DNA from: Picosynechococcus sp. PCC 7002
Lineage (GTDB): Bacteria > Cyanobacteriota > Cyanobacteriia > Cyanobacteriales > MRBY01
Direction of reading: 5' to 3'
DNA length: 64,000 nucleotides
Assembly (NCBI RefSeq): GCF_963860125.1
Contig: NZ_CAWLFA010000001.1
Location: 1,364,001 to 1,428,000, forward strand
The notes under the pieces are model-generated. The model did no database searches. It saw nothing but the letters and a program-made list of their open reading frames with translations, and was not told the origin of the DNA. Below, in pieces: positions 49,546 to 59,761 of this stretch (position 1 is the stretch's first letter; each line of letters opens with the position of its first letter). The position numbers and the translations under genes are program-made.

Positions 49546-51888
49546 ATGGTTAATGAATCGTCAGATCAAGGGGGGCAACCACCGAGAGGAATCGGCAGTT
49601 TTGCGTGGTTAATTGAGGCCTATGGTCAGGCGATCGCCCTGTTAGAAAATCAAGCGGCCCAGATCGAAACTTTAGAACGTGAAAAAGATCATCTCGCCAA
49701 CCAATATCGAGAGGCGCTCCAGCAATACCATCAGCTCAAGGAGCAATACGATCACCAATACAGTCAACAGTACCAAGAATATTTTTCGTTGCCCCTTCCC
49801 TGCTACCGTTGGCAAGCCATTGAGGGAGAGCTTTATTTATCGGACTTTAATCCGGCGGCGGCACGGTTTAACAGCCAAGCACTCCAGCAGCCTTCTTTAA
49901 ATCTTGGTCAACGACCCCAGAAAATTTTTGCTGCGTTACCCACCCTCTACCACCACTTAGAAAATTGCCTCAAACGGGAGGTCTCGAACAGTCAGCGATT
50001 GCAATTTATTCGCTTAAATTTGTACCTCCGGGTGGAGTATGTGTTTATTGCTCCGGATCAAATCTTGATGTGTATTCTCGACGAGAGCGAGCAACTCCTC
50101 ACGGAACAACAACTCCGCCAACAGGTGCGCCAACAGTCGGCGATCGCCAAATTAGGGAGCATCAGCCTCAACACATCAGATCTAGCGAAATTATTTCGTC
50201 AAGCGGTGATTTTTGTGGCCCGCACCCTGGACGTTCCCTATAGCTGCCTCTATCTGAAACAAAAAAAGACCTCTATTTGCACCCTAGAAGCAGGTTATGG
50301 TTGGCCTGTCGATCTCATCGGTGCGGTCACAGTGAGCACGACTCCAGATAGCCACGTTGGCTACACCCTGACCCAACAACAGGCGATCAGCATCGAGGAT
50401 TTGCGCGTTGAAAGTCGCTTTCGGGGCGAAACGCTACTGCACAATTATCAAGTAGTCAGTGGAATTAGTATGCCCATTGGCCCAGTGGATAACCCCTGGG
50501 GAGTACTGGCGGTTTATAGTACCGAAGAACGTCATTTCAGTGGGGATGAGACTTATTTTCTCCAGGCGATCGCCCATGTTCTGTCTAGTAGTATCGAACG
50601 CGATCGCCAGGCAGCGGACATGAACCTTTTACACCGCTCGATCAATGTGATCCGCCAGGGAGTGGTAATCACCGATGCCCGGGAAGAGAATAATCCAATT
50701 ATTTATGTCAACCAAGGTTTTGAAAAAATTACTGGCTACACCGCAGATGAAATCCTTGGTCGTAACTGCAATTTTCTTCAGGGCCGCGATCGCCGACAGC
50801 CTCCCCTCACAGAATTGCGGGCTGCGATCCTCAAGGGCCAAGAATGTAACGTCACCCTCCGCAACTACCGCAAAAATGGTGAACCCTTTTGGAATGCCCT
50901 CCACATTTTTCCGGTACGAGATCCTGCCGGTTATCTGACCCACTTTATTGGGATCCAAACGGATATTAGCCACGAAAAGGCCGCCGCTGCTAACCTCCAA
51001 AAAACCGAAGCGCAATTTCACCAAACCTTCCAACTCGCCCCCATTGGCATGGCAATCACGACCTTAGGGGGCCACTATGAACGGGTCAACCAAGCCTGGT
51101 GTCGGATCACTGGCTACGATCAAGAGACCCTCTTAGAAAAAACCTATCTAGAGTTAACCCATCCCGATGATCAAGCCGAAGATGAACGCCTCAATGAGCT
51201 CCTGCAGCAAGGCGATCGCCAGGAATTTCAGCGGGAAAAACGCTACATCGCCCAAGATGGCCAAAAAATTCACATCCTAGAACAAGTCGCCCTCGTGCGC
51301 GATGCCGAAGGCAAACCCCTCCATGTAATTCGGCAAATGGTAGACATTGGCGATCGCAAACAAATAGAACAGCGCCTCGTCCAAGAGGCCTTCTACGATC
51401 ACCTCACCGGCCTCCCCAATCGCTCCCTCCTAGAAGAGCGCCTCGAGCAAGTCATTAAACAACAACAACGCTATCCCCAGCACCACAACGCCCTCTTATT
51501 TCTTGACTTAGATTATTTCAAAGCGATTAATGACCGCCTCGGCCACCTCGTTGGCGACCAGCTCCTACAAGACTTTGCCAAACGCATTTGTCACTGTCTC
51601 CGGGATGTGGATACCCTGGCCCGTTTGGGGGGAGACGAATTTGTCGTACTCCTCACAGAAATAACCGAGCCCCAGACCGCCTTTGAGGTTAGTCAACGGA
51701 TCCATAAAGCCCTACAAACCCCCTTTGAACTCGCAGGCCAGTCCCTATTTGTAAAGGTGAGCATTGGTGTCTTACCTAAACTTGATCGCTATCTGACGGC
51801 GACGGGCATTTTACGCGACGCAGACCTAGCGATGTACCATGCCAAAGCCAAGGGACGCGCGCGTTCAGAAGTCTTTGAATTACCTTAA
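49546..51888 (+). CDS. GAF-LOV-PAS-GGDEF diguanylate cyclase, putative blue-light sensor
   Basis: 780 residues. Residues about 25-75 are a coiled coil (ENQAAQIETLEREKDHLANQ). A GAF domain spans about 195-355. Residues about 365-475 are a LOV domain: GRNCNFLQG has the flavin-adduct Cys408, followed by NYRKNGEPFWNALHIFPV. A PAS domain follows (about 485-600; FQLAPIGMAITTLGG), then GGDEF (about 610-775) with intact GGDEF at 695-699 and the RxxD inhibitory site RDVD five residues before it. It should make cyclic di-GMP, with flavin photochemistry as input. No EAL domain and no membrane span are seen. It is a single gene. Confidence 0.9.
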   Translation: MVNESSDQGGQPPRGIGSFAWLIEAYGQAIALLENQAAQIETLEREKDHLANQYREALQQYHQLKEQYDHQYSQQYQEYFSLPLPCYRWQAIEGELYLSDFNPAAARFNSQALQQPSLNLGQRPQKIFAALPTLYHHLENCLKREVSNSQRLQFIRLNLYLRVEYVFIAPDQILMCILDESEQLLTEQQLRQQVRQQSAIAKLGSISLNTSDLAKLFRQAVIFVARTLDVPYSCLYLKQKKTSICTLEAGYGWPVDLIGAVTVSTTPDSHVGYTLTQQQAISIEDLRVESRFRGETLLHNYQVVSGISMPIGPVDNPWGVLAVYSTEERHFSGDETYFLQAIAHVLSSSIERDRQAADMNLLHRSINVIRQGVVITDAREENNPIIYVNQGFEKITGYTADEILGRNCNFLQGRDRRQPPLTELRAAILKGQECNVTLRNYRKNGEPFWNALHIFPVRDPAGYLTHFIGIQTDISHEKAAAANLQKTEAQFHQTFQLAPIGMAITTLGGHYERVNQAWCRITGYDQETLLEKTYLELTHPDDQAEDERLNELLQQGDRQEFQREKRYIAQDGQKIHILEQVALVRDAEGKPLHVIRQMVDIGDRKQIEQRLVQEAFYDHLTGLPNRSLLEERLEQVIKQQQRYPQHHNALLFLDLDYFKAINDRLGHLVGDQLLQDFAKRICHCLRDVDTLARLGGDEFVVLLTEITEPQTAFEVSQRIHKALQTPFELAGQSLFVKVSIGVLPKLDRYLTATGILRDADLAMYHAKAKGRARSEVFELP

Positions 51889-51925
51889 ATTTAGCCCACT
51901 TCAGCTAGCCTGAGAGATCACAACT

Positions 51926-51982
51926 AAAAAAATCTCCCCCCAACTGGGGGCAGGGGGGCTGTGTCAATAAGCTCTGAGGCGC
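51926..51982. repeat. REP-like palindromic repeat, copy 1
   Basis: The element has a C-run/G-run hairpin (CTCCCCCC, AACT, GGGGG) followed by AGGGGGGCT and AATAAGCTCT. The same order of blocks with few substitutions occurs at 59762-59815. It lies between the convergent ends of the GGDEF and leuA genes. Confidence 0.65.
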
Positions 51983-52000
51983 AGTTTAAATCCCACACAT

Positions 52001-52040
52001 AAAAAAAGAGACTTTTCCCCAATTAATTAGAGAAAAAGTC
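52001..52040 (-). terminator. Terminator of leuA
   Basis: GACTTTT (52010-52016) pairs with AAAAGTC (52034-52040), extended by weaker pairs, and on the minus strand is followed by TC and seven U residues. It lies 50 bp after the leuA stop. Confidence 0.75.
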
Positions 52041-52089
52041 CCCTTGAAAAAAAGCTGGGAAAAAGCGCGCGGGTTAACTGTCGCAGCAA

Positions 52090-53694
52090 CTACAGAGAAG
52101 CCTTCGCTGGATTAGCCGACACATCTTCCTGAAGAGCGGCATATAAACGATTCAAGGCGCTGATGTACGCCCGGGCCGACGCTACCACAATATCTGTATT
52201 TGCAGCATGGCCAGAATAAATCCGTCCCTCGTGCCGCAAACGAATCGTGACTTCACCAATGGCATCAATGCCCGCCGTTACCGACTGCACGGAATATTCA
52301 ATTAATTCATTGGGCACCTGAACGACCCGGTTAATCGCCTTATAAATGGCATCTACAGGCCCAGTACCAATGGCTGCATCGGTTAATTCTTTTCCTCCGG
52401 GAGTACGGATCGTAATGGTGGCTGTGGGTTGAGCATGATCACCACAGGAAACCTGCACCAGCTCCAGACGGAATAATTCCGGCGGTTGCTGGGTTTCATC
52501 CTTAACGATCGCCTCAAGATCCCAGTCGGTAATTTCTTTTTTCTTATCGGCCAGATCTTTAAAGCGCAGAAAAGCTTTGTTGAGATCGTTGTCAGACAGA
52601 TCGAACCCTAATTCTGCCAAGCGGGTACGGAAAGCATTCCGACCAGAATGTTTACCCAAGATAATTTGATTATCAGTTAAGCCAATGGACTGGGCATCCA
52701 TGATCTCGTAGGTGAGCTTATTTTTCAGGACGCCATCCTGGTGAATGCCTGACTCGTGGGCAAAGGCATTCAAACCCACAATCGCTTTATTGGCCTGGAC
52801 AGAAAGCCCCGTCAAGTTAGATACCAAGCGAGATGTTTTGTAGATCTCTTTGGTATTGATGCTGGTCAAAGGTGCTTCTGAGTCAGCAGGCCGACCAAGG
52901 AAAGGATTGTAATACTGGCGGCGCACATGGAGAGCCATCACCAATTCTTCGAGGGCGGCATTCCCGGCCCGTTCGCCGATGCCATTAATAGTGCATTCCA
53001 ACTGCCGAGCGCCATTTTTTACGGCTTCGAGGAAATTGGCCACCGCTAGGCCCAAATCGTTGTGGCCATGGACAGAGATAATTGCGCGGTCAATATTGGG
53101 GACGTTTTCTTTGATGCCTTTGATCAGAGCGCCAAATTCGGCGGGGGTTGTGTAGCCGACGGTGTCAGGAATATTAACGGTGGTTGCCCCGGCATCAATG
53201 ACGGCTTCGAGGATTTGATAAAGGAATTCAGGATCCGAGCGGCCTGCGTCTTCGGGGGAAAATTCCACATCGTTGGTAAAGGTTTTGGCGTAGGCAACCA
53301 TTTCCGGGGCGATCGCCAACACATCCTTGCGGCTTTTGCGGAGTTTGTACTCGAGGTGAATATCGGAGGTGGCGATAAAGGTGTGGATTCGATTGCTAAA
53401 AGCTGGCTTCAGGGCATTGCCTGCCGCTTCAATGTCGCCCTTGGTGGCCCGGGCTAGACCACAGATCGTTGGCCCATTTTCTGTGCCGACTTCGGCGGCG
53501 ATACGTTGCACAGCATCAAAATCACCCCGACTCGCCCTGGGGAAACCCGCTTCAATGACATCTACACCAAGTCGCGCCAGGGCACGGGCGATCGCCAGCT
53601 TTTCGTCTCCATTTAGGGTTGCCCCCGGAGATTGTTCACCATCCCGTAATGTTGTGTCGAAAATAATAATGCGATCGTCTTGGTTGTTCATCAT
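52090..53694 (-). CDS. leuA: 2-isopropylmalate synthase
   Basis: 534 residues. FDTTLRDGEQSPGATLNGDEK contains the metal Asp and catalytic region, SVHGHNDLGLAVANFLEAVKN (listed in part) the two metal His, and GIGERAGNAALEELVMAL the third region. AHESGIHQDGVLKN lies in the accessory subdomain, and the last ~130 residues are the regulatory domain (PGGKELTDAAIGTGPVDAIY) that binds leucine. It is the committed step of leucine synthesis. The gene is monocistronic; leuC is elsewhere in the window. Confidence 0.95.
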   Translation of the reverse strand: MMNNQDDRIIIFDTTLRDGEQSPGATLNGDEKLAIARALARLGVDVIEAGFPRASRGDFDAVQRIAAEVGTENGPTICGLARATKGDIEAAGNALKPAFSNRIHTFIATSDIHLEYKLRKSRKDVLAIAPEMVAYAKTFTNDVEFSPEDAGRSDPEFLYQILEAVIDAGATTVNIPDTVGYTTPAEFGALIKGIKENVPNIDRAIISVHGHNDLGLAVANFLEAVKNGARQLECTINGIGERAGNAALEELVMALHVRRQYYNPFLGRPADSEAPLTSINTKEIYKTSRLVSNLTGLSVQANKAIVGLNAFAHESGIHQDGVLKNKLTYEIMDAQSIGLTDNQIILGKHSGRNAFRTRLAELGFDLSDNDLNKAFLRFKDLADKKKEITDWDLEAIVKDETQQPPELFRLELVQVSCGDHAQPTATITIRTPGGKELTDAAIGTGPVDAIYKAINRVVQVPNELIEYSVQSVTAGIDAIGEVTIRLRHEGRIYSGHAANTDIVVASARAYISALNRLYAALQEDVSANPAKASL

Positions 53695-54085
53695 TTCCCG
53701 CTCCCTTAGCGTGAAAATAGTCTAAATAAAAACTCTATGTTGATTGGAATAAAAGTACTGGCTATGCTCCACTTTAAAAGAGTCCATAGCTATCTCCCTA
53801 GGATAAACCAATTCCTTAGGAATTAGATATTCCTGCCGTAAAAAAGGATGGGTGGCGTTTATCCAAACATGACCCATGGTCAGAGGTAATGGCTTACTGC
53901 TCCTGTAGGTAGCTCAAAAAAGTCGGAATATCAGGCGAGAGTTATAGTTGCCAGTCATCCAGAGCATGTGCGATTGAGGGTACCTATGTTATTGGAACAC
54001 AACACTAAATCTTTGGCCTTAATTCAGTCAAAAATAGTGGCGTCATTCAAGGCATTTTTAAAGCATTTATGGCTACTGTGATTGC
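53695..54085. other. 391-bp intergenic region between leuA and the labA-like gene
   Basis: Both neighbours are on the minus strand, so this holds the leuA promoter and leader. A short palindrome AATTCC-TTA-GGAATT lies near 53808. No leader peptide with leucine codons, known riboswitch or gene was recognised. Confidence 0.4.
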
Positions 54086-54604
54086 TTAAGGTTCTGTTTT
54101 TTCAATTTCGGCCCGCAGATTATTTAGATCAATGTAACAATCCGTGGCATTTCTCAGTTCCCGGGCGATCATTCCTTCTGTCGAAACAACGGTAATGTGG
54201 GTATTTTTTGAGCGTAAAAGTTCAATGGCCCGTTCAAAATCACCATCGCCACTAAACAAAATAACTTGATCATATTGATCGACTGTATTAAACATATCGA
54301 CCACAATTTCAATGTCTAAATTTGCTTTCTGGGAGTAGCGACCGGAGACATCGTCATAGTATTCTTTGAGGATTTTTGTGCGTACTGTATAACCCAGACT
54401 AATCAAGGCATCGCGGAAACCCCGCTGATCTTGGGAATCCTTTAGGCCTGTGTACCAAAAGGCATTAATCAGGCGCACGGTGGGATCGCAAGTAAAATAA
54501 TCTAAAACACGACGGGGGTCAAAAAACCAATTATTTTTCTGTTGTGCATAAAACATATTATTCCCATCTACAAAAATAGACAGGCGACGCTGATAAAAGT
54601 TCAT
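54086..54604 (-). CDS. NYN domain protein, LabA family
   Basis: 172 residues. SIFVDGNNMFYAQ (Asp13), NLDIEIVVDMFN and VILFSGDGDFERAIELLR supply the acidic residues of the PIN-like NYN nuclease fold. LabA-type proteins of this length in Synechococcus act in circadian output below KaiC, and the broader NYN family degrades RNA. Which applies here is not shown. It stands alone. Confidence 0.82.
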   Translation of the reverse strand: MNFYQRRLSIFVDGNNMFYAQQKNNWFFDPRRVLDYFTCDPTVRLINAFWYTGLKDSQDQRGFRDALISLGYTVRTKILKEYYDDVSGRYSQKANLDIEIVVDMFNTVDQYDQVILFSGDGDFERAIELLRSKNTHITVVSTEGMIARELRNATDCYIDLNNLRAEIEKTEP

Positions 54605-54876
54605 AGCAAAATTGGCCCTAAAATAATAGGGTGATTTTTTTAAATATAGGGTTTTAGTTTGGGTTTAAATAAAGGGAAGAAGTTGTTCCCTCGCAATAAA
54701 AATAAAAGAGAAATATAGTGTAGGTTAGCAGATGGACTAGGCCAGGCATTCCTACGGAATAAAGCATAAAAATAAGTCTATCGGCCTATTGTAAAGGCTA
54801 AGGGATCTTTTCGGCAATGCTAAAAAATAGAGGCGATCGCCTGTAGAGTAAACAAGATTGAGGCCCGCAAAAGACT

Positions 54877-55383
54877 ATGAATTTTCTCCGGAAAAAGCAA
54901 TTACAGCAACGCCTGCGCCAGGATCCCTACTACCGCCTCCGTTCCTTCGAAGAAGTCGCCCTCGCTGCGGCCATAGGCATCAAGATCGATGTTAACCAAG
55001 CCACTGTCGATGATTGGCTCCGTCTGCCGGGTATTTCCATTCACCAGGGGCGATCGCTCGTGCAGCTCACCAGCCAGGGGGTGCAATTCTATAGCCTCGA
55101 CGATGTGGCAGCGGCCCTAGGGGTTCCCCGTCAACGTCTCCAGCCCTTGGCCGCGATCCTCAGTTTTGCTTACTATGCCCCAGAGCTAGCCCCAGTACAA
55201 ATTAACCTAAACCGCGCTGACCTTGGGGCGCTAGTCGATTTTGGCGTCGAAGTTCCCCTGGCCCAACGGATCATTACAGAGCGGCAACGGGGCCAGTATC
55301 GTGATTTTGCAGATTTACAGAGTCGGTTGCAGCTTTCTGGGGCACAGATCATGCAGTGGTTGCACTTGTTTCGCTTTTCGTGA
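54877..55383 (+). CDS. ComEA-like helix-hairpin-helix protein
   Basis: 168 residues. Two helix-hairpin-helix units are visible: KIDVNQATVDDWLRLPGISIHQG (near 38-58, part shown) and QINLNRADLGALVDFGVE (near 107-125), both with the IN-x-N-x-A beginning of ComEA-type motifs. There is no signal peptide or membrane anchor, unlike classical ComEA, so the protein would be cytoplasmic. It may bind DNA without a role in uptake. The rhomboid gene follows by 73 bp on the same strand. Confidence 0.7.
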   Translation: MNFLRKKQLQQRLRQDPYYRLRSFEEVALAAAIGIKIDVNQATVDDWLRLPGISIHQGRSLVQLTSQGVQFYSLDDVAAALGVPRQRLQPLAAILSFAYYAPELAPVQINLNRADLGALVDFGVEVPLAQRIITERQRGQYRDFADLQSRLQLSGAQIMQWLHLFRFS

Positions 55384-55456
55384 ATGCAGTCGTCCCATTG
55401 ATCGCGAAACTTGTTAACGTGGGAAGGAATATTACAACTAACTTTTCGCCGAATCC

Positions 55457-56065
55457 ATGACCCACCAGCGCGATCCCGAAGCCCAGGCTGTTGCCCAGGA
55501 ATTAAAGCAGCAAATCATGATTTTGGGTTTGTTTCTTGCGAGTTTTTGGGGCCTAGAAATTAGTGATCAGTTTGTTTTTCAAAATCTTTGGCGGGGTGGC
55601 CTAGATGTATTCGGCATTCTGCCCCGACAACTGCTGGGACTCAGGGGAATCTTCTTTGCACCCTTTCTCCATGGTGGTTTTCAGCACCTCGTCACCAACT
55701 CAATCCCCTTTGCGCTGTTGGGCTGGCTCGTGATGCTAGACCGCATCCGTGACTTTTTTACGGTTACTTTAATAACAATGCTTGTCGGTGGCCTGGGAGT
55801 ATGGCTCATTGGTGCCCAAAATTCTGTGCATATTGGGGCCAGTATTTTAATTTTTGGGTATTTGGGATTTCTGTTGTTTCGGGGCTACTTTCGGCGAGAT
55901 ATCCCATCCATTGCCGTTTCGCTCTTGGTATTTTTTCTCTATGGTGGGGTGCTTTGGAGTGTTCTACCGACGACCCCAGGGGTGTCTTGGGAGGGGCATT
56001 TATTCGGACTTATCGGCGGGGCGATCGCCGCAAAATATCTCAACCCCCGTTCCCTTCGCCGCTAA
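55457..56065 (+). CDS. Rhomboid family intramembrane serine protease
   Basis: 202 residues with six membrane spans. APFLHGGFQHLVTNSIPF is the conserved loop with the His-x-x-x-N oxyanion region. GASI places the catalytic Ser129 (usual GxSG, here Ile in the last place), and WEGHLFGLIGGAIAAKYL gives catalytic His181. All dyad residues are present, so activity is likely. Substrates are unknown. Confidence 0.87.
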   Translation: MTHQRDPEAQAVAQELKQQIMILGLFLASFWGLEISDQFVFQNLWRGGLDVFGILPRQLLGLRGIFFAPFLHGGFQHLVTNSIPFALLGWLVMLDRIRDFFTVTLITMLVGGLGVWLIGAQNSVHIGASILIFGYLGFLLFRGYFRRDIPSIAVSLLVFFLYGGVLWSVLPTTPGVSWEGHLFGLIGGAIAAKYLNPRSLRR

Positions 56066-56099
56066 TGGATTGCACCAGTTTGTGCTTGCCCTAGTGCCG

Positions 56100-56546
56100 T
56101 TATTCTGGGTCATTTTCTCCAAGCACCTGTTCCGTAACGGTTGCTGATTCTGTCATGTCCAAGGGCGCATCGGTGTTTTGCCACAGGGCAAAGGCAGAGA
56201 CGGCCATCAAAACCACCGAGGCGATCGCCAAACTGCCCGCCGCCAAATGGTGCTCCCAAGACCACGCTTGCCAAAATTTCCGGGGGAGGGGAGCCATTTG
56301 TACGCCCGGTTGCTCTTCTGGGGCGATCGCCAATGTTCCGCCATCGTTGAGATAAATCAGGCGCAATTGCATCAACCGCAGCAGAGCTTGATCAATATCC
56401 TCGCCACTGGCCTTTTCCGCAAGAAATTCTGCGGTCCAGACTTGAAAATACTGTAAATTCAGCTCCTCTGGCTTCGTTTGGTTTTGGTGGAAATGGAGCC
56501 AACGGTAGAGGAGAGTTTCGCAGGTAGTAAGGCGTTCTTTGATCAT
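56100..56546 (-). CDS. Hypothetical protein with one C-terminal membrane span
   Basis: 148 residues from ATG 56546; an in-frame ATG at 56588 would add 14. I do not recognise a family. The N-terminal ~95 residues are soluble with a winged-helix-like pattern (IDQALLRLMQLRLIYLNDGG). A span of about 20 residues (LAAGSLAIASVVLMAVSAFA) near 108-128 anchors it, leaving a short acidic tail. It is convergent with the rhomboid gene. A TAGAAT about 55 bp before the chosen start may be its -10. Confidence 0.55.
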   Translation of the reverse strand: MIKERLTTCETLLYRWLHFHQNQTKPEELNLQYFQVWTAEFLAEKASGEDIDQALLRLMQLRLIYLNDGGTLAIAPEEQPGVQMAPLPRKFWQAWSWEHHLAAGSLAIASVVLMAVSAFALWQNTDAPLDMTESATVTEQVLGENDPE

Positions 56547-56605
56547 AGGTTTGGACTGATGCACAAATCGAAATTTATTCGGTAACATTCGCTACAAATA
56601 TTCTA

Positions 56606-56631
56606 GAAAAAAAAAGCTCCCTTTGGGGAAC
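56606..56631 (-). terminator. Terminator of moaA
   Basis: On the minus strand GTTCCC pairs with GGGAGC around CAAA (56631-56616), followed by about nine U residues. It lies 64 bp after the moaA stop. Confidence 0.8.
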
Positions 56632-56694
56632 CTAATTCACGTTTATTGACGTTTTGTGCCGCGAAATGTAATGAATCCGAGACAATACTGCCCT

Positions 56695-57684
56695 TTAGCC
56701 GCCAATTTGCGACATGGTGCGGCCATATTGACCCGTGGTGGTTCCCATATCGCGCATTTTGAAATTAATCTCTGGTTTTTGGTCGAGGAGTGCTTTGACT
56801 GCCGCCCGAATTTCCCTAGGGGGAACCCCAGTCCGGAGTAATGTTTTGAGATCCATTTGTGCTGCTTCATTCAATAGGCAAGGCCGCAGCCAACCATCCG
56901 CTGAGAGGCGCATCCGGTTACAGCGATCGCAAAAACATTCAGACATCTGGGAAATAAACCCAAGCGTCCCCTTTGCCCCGGGAATCTTAAAAATATCTGC
57001 GGGGCCATTGCCCTGAACGAATGCCGTTTCTAAGCCCCATTTTGCCCGGATCCGTTGGCGTAATTCTTCCGAAGGAATCCAGGCCCGTTCATTAAATAAT
57101 TTGTCGTTGCCGATGGGCATAAACTCAATAAAGCGCACGTGCCAATGGCGATCGCCTGTCAACGCGGCTAAATCTAATACCTCTTGATCATTTACCCCAG
57201 GGATCACCACGACATTGAGCTTGAGGGGGTCAAAACCAACCCGATGGGCCGCTTGGATGCCCTCCCAAGTTTGCTGCCAGCGACTCTTGCCCCGATTGCC
57301 AATAATTTGATCAAAGGTCTCAGGATTCAAAGAGTCTAGGCTGATATTGAGACGATTCAGACCCGCATTGTAGAGATCCTGAGCCAGATCCGCTAGTAAA
57401 TAAGCATTTGTGGTCATCGATAAATCCTCTACCCCCGGCAAGTGGGCGATCGCCCGGACGAGGGGGACTAACTGGGGACGTAGGAGAGGCTCTCCCCCCG
57501 TGAGGCGAAATTTACGAAATCCCAAGGGAATAAACACCTGTTCGAGGAGCGTGAGAATTTCCCCATTGCTCAACTGCTCTGAGGTCAGCAAATATTGGAG
57601 GCTCGCTTCATCTGGGACGCAGTAATGGCAACGAAAATTACATCGATCAATCAAGCTAATGCGGAGATAATCTACCGGATTCAT
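56695..57684 (-). CDS. moaA: GTP 3',8-cyclase MoaA
   Basis: 329 residues from ATG 57684; a GTG at 57699 would add five. Cys15, Cys19 and Cys22 (CNFRCHYC) form the radical SAM cluster. CFCDRCNRMRLSADGWLRPCL holds the second 4Fe-4S site that binds GTP, and the protein ends in the GG dipeptide known to be essential in MoaA. It makes the first intermediate of molybdenum cofactor, which narB at 4.9 kb needs. It is a single gene with its own terminator. Confidence 0.95.
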   Translation of the reverse strand: MNPVDYLRISLIDRCNFRCHYCVPDEASLQYLLTSEQLSNGEILTLLEQVFIPLGFRKFRLTGGEPLLRPQLVPLVRAIAHLPGVEDLSMTTNAYLLADLAQDLYNAGLNRLNISLDSLNPETFDQIIGNRGKSRWQQTWEGIQAAHRVGFDPLKLNVVVIPGVNDQEVLDLAALTGDRHWHVRFIEFMPIGNDKLFNERAWIPSEELRQRIRAKWGLETAFVQGNGPADIFKIPGAKGTLGFISQMSECFCDRCNRMRLSADGWLRPCLLNEAAQMDLKTLLRTGVPPREIRAAVKALLDQKPEINFKMRDMGTTTGQYGRTMSQIGG

Positions 57685-57972
57685 GCTTACTGCTACCACG
57701 ACAAATAAAGGACAAGCTCCCTTTGAGGATACAGAAGATGACGATCCTCTGTCTGGTTCAGATCAGACTTTAAAAAAATATCGATCTGTGTTATTTTGTT
57801 CGGAATATTTATTTGCTCTATAAAATACCGTTTTTAATCTCTCTTCAGCATTCACAATTTTCCCCAATCTCCACAGCAACCCGGCGATCGCTGGTGCTGG
57901 GAAATACGAGGCCTTGGATTTTTCCCTGGCTTATTTTATCTGTTAACTTCCACTAGGGATTTTTTGCTGAAC

Positions 57973-59586
57973 GTGACTACGACTCCACTCCAAAAACCGA
58001 TTGACGCCACCAATACAGGCAATAGTCTTCAACGCCAAATCATCGTTATCTTAGATTTTGGCTCCCAATACTCTGAACTAATTGCCAGAAGAATTCGCGA
58101 AACGGAAGTTTACTCTGAGGTCATTTCCTATCGCACCAGCGCCGAACAATTGCGGCAACTTAATCCCAGCGGCATCATCCTCTCCGGTGGCCCCAGTTCT
58201 GTCTATGACGACTATGCCCCGGCCTGTGACCCTGAAATTTGGAATCTTGGGATTCCTGTCCTTGGGGTCTGCTACGGGATGCAGCTAATGGTGAAACAAC
58301 TCGGCGGTACCGTCGAGCGCGCCAAGCACGCAGAGTATGGCAAAGCATCAATCTTTATCGATGATCCCACCGATCTGCTGACCAATGTGGAGGAAGGCTC
58401 CACCATGTGGATGAGCCACGGGGACTCCTGTGTGCACCTGCCCGAAGGGTTTGAAATTTTAGCCCATACGGACAATACTCCTTGTGCGGCGATCGCCCAC
58501 CATGGCCGCCAACTTTACGGGGTGCAGTTCCACCCAGAAGTGGTTCATTCCCAGGACGGTATGGCCCTGATCCGCAACTTTGTTTATCACATTTGTAAAT
58601 GTGAACCCACCTGGACCACAGAAGCCTTCGTTGAAGAAGCAATTCGTGAGATCCGAGCCCGGGTCGGTGATCAACGGGTACTCCTCGCCCTTTCTGGAGG
58701 CGTCGATTCTTCTACCTTGGCCTTTTTGCTCCACCAAGCGATCGGCGATCAACTGACCTGTATGTTCATCGACCAAGGCTTTATGCGGAAAGGGGAACCG
58801 GAACGCCTTGTGGAAATCTTTGATGAGCAATTTCACATTCCCGTCGCCTATATCAACGCCCGCGATCGCTTTATCGACAAGCTCAAAGGGGTTACCGATC
58901 CCGAAGAAAAGCGCCGCCTCATTGGCCACGAATTTATCGCCGTCTTCGAGGAAGAATCAAAACGCCTTGGCCCCTTTGATTACCTCGCCCAGGGGACTCT
59001 ATATCCCGATGTAATCGAATCGGCGGATACCAACGTTGACCCCAAAACGGGAGAACGGGTCGCGGTCAAAATCAAGAGTCACCACAACGTCGGCGGTTTA
59101 CCAGAAGACCTGCGTTTTAAATTGGTTGAACCCCTCCGCAAACTCTTCAAAGATGAAGTGCGTAAGGTAGCAGCCAGCATTGGTTTGCCCGAAGAGATTA
59201 TTCGCCGTCACCCCTTCCCTGGCCCTGGCCTCGCGATTCGGATCATTGGCGAAGTCACCGCAGAACGGTTAAATATTCTCCGGGATGCAGACTGGGTTGT
59301 GCGGGATGAAATCAAAAAGCAAGGGGTTTACAGTGATTTTTGGCAAGCCTTTGCGGTCTTACTACCGATTCGTAGTGTGGGTGTGATGGGCGATAAGCGC
59401 ACCTATGCTCACCCCGTCGTACTGCGGATGATTACCAGTGAAGATGGGATGACAGCGGATTGGGCTCGTCCCCCCTATGAGCTTTTGGAAACCATTTCTA
59501 ATCGCATGGTGAATGAGGTGAAAGGGGTTAACCGCGTGGTCTATGACATCACTTCTAAGCCTCCTGGCACCATCGAGTGGGAGTAA
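57973..59586 (+). CDS. guaA: GMP synthase (glutamine-hydrolysing)
   Basis: 537 residues from GTG 57973; TTG 57964 is also in frame. The N-terminal class I glutamine amidotransferase shows [29 protein letters not shown] with the nucleophilic Cys, and QFHPEVVHS. The ATP pyrophosphatase domain shows [18 protein letters not shown]. The C-terminal dimerisation domain ends in KPPGTIEWE. It converts XMP to GMP. The long N-terminal leader before IIVILD is usual in cyanobacteria. Confidence 0.96.
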
Positions 59587-59627
59587 CTACACCTCCTTAG
59601 CTCCCCCCTTCAGGAACACCCATCTAG

Positions 59628-59643
59628 CTCCCCTCAAGGGGAG
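59628..59643. repeat. Short GC-rich hairpin in a REP-like stretch
   Basis: CTCCCC-TCAA-GGGGAG is a perfect palindromic hairpin after guaA, in a region that also contains CTTAGCTCCCCCCTT. It may be a degenerate REP relative. Confidence 0.45.
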
Positions 59644-59649
59644 ATTAAG

Positions 59650-59682
59650 AGTCCCGCAGGTTAAAACTGTTGGGGCTTTTTT
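59650..59682 (+). terminator. Terminator of guaA
   Basis: AGTCCC (59650-59655) pairs with GGGGCT (59672-59677), with CAG/CTG pairing inside the loop, followed by a run of T. Confidence 0.65.
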
Positions 59683-59761
59683 CTTGGGAATTTTTCGCTG
59701 GGGATTTAGAGACTTTCATTTTGGAGGACTTTGATCCCAATGATCCCAATTGATTGTCCGA

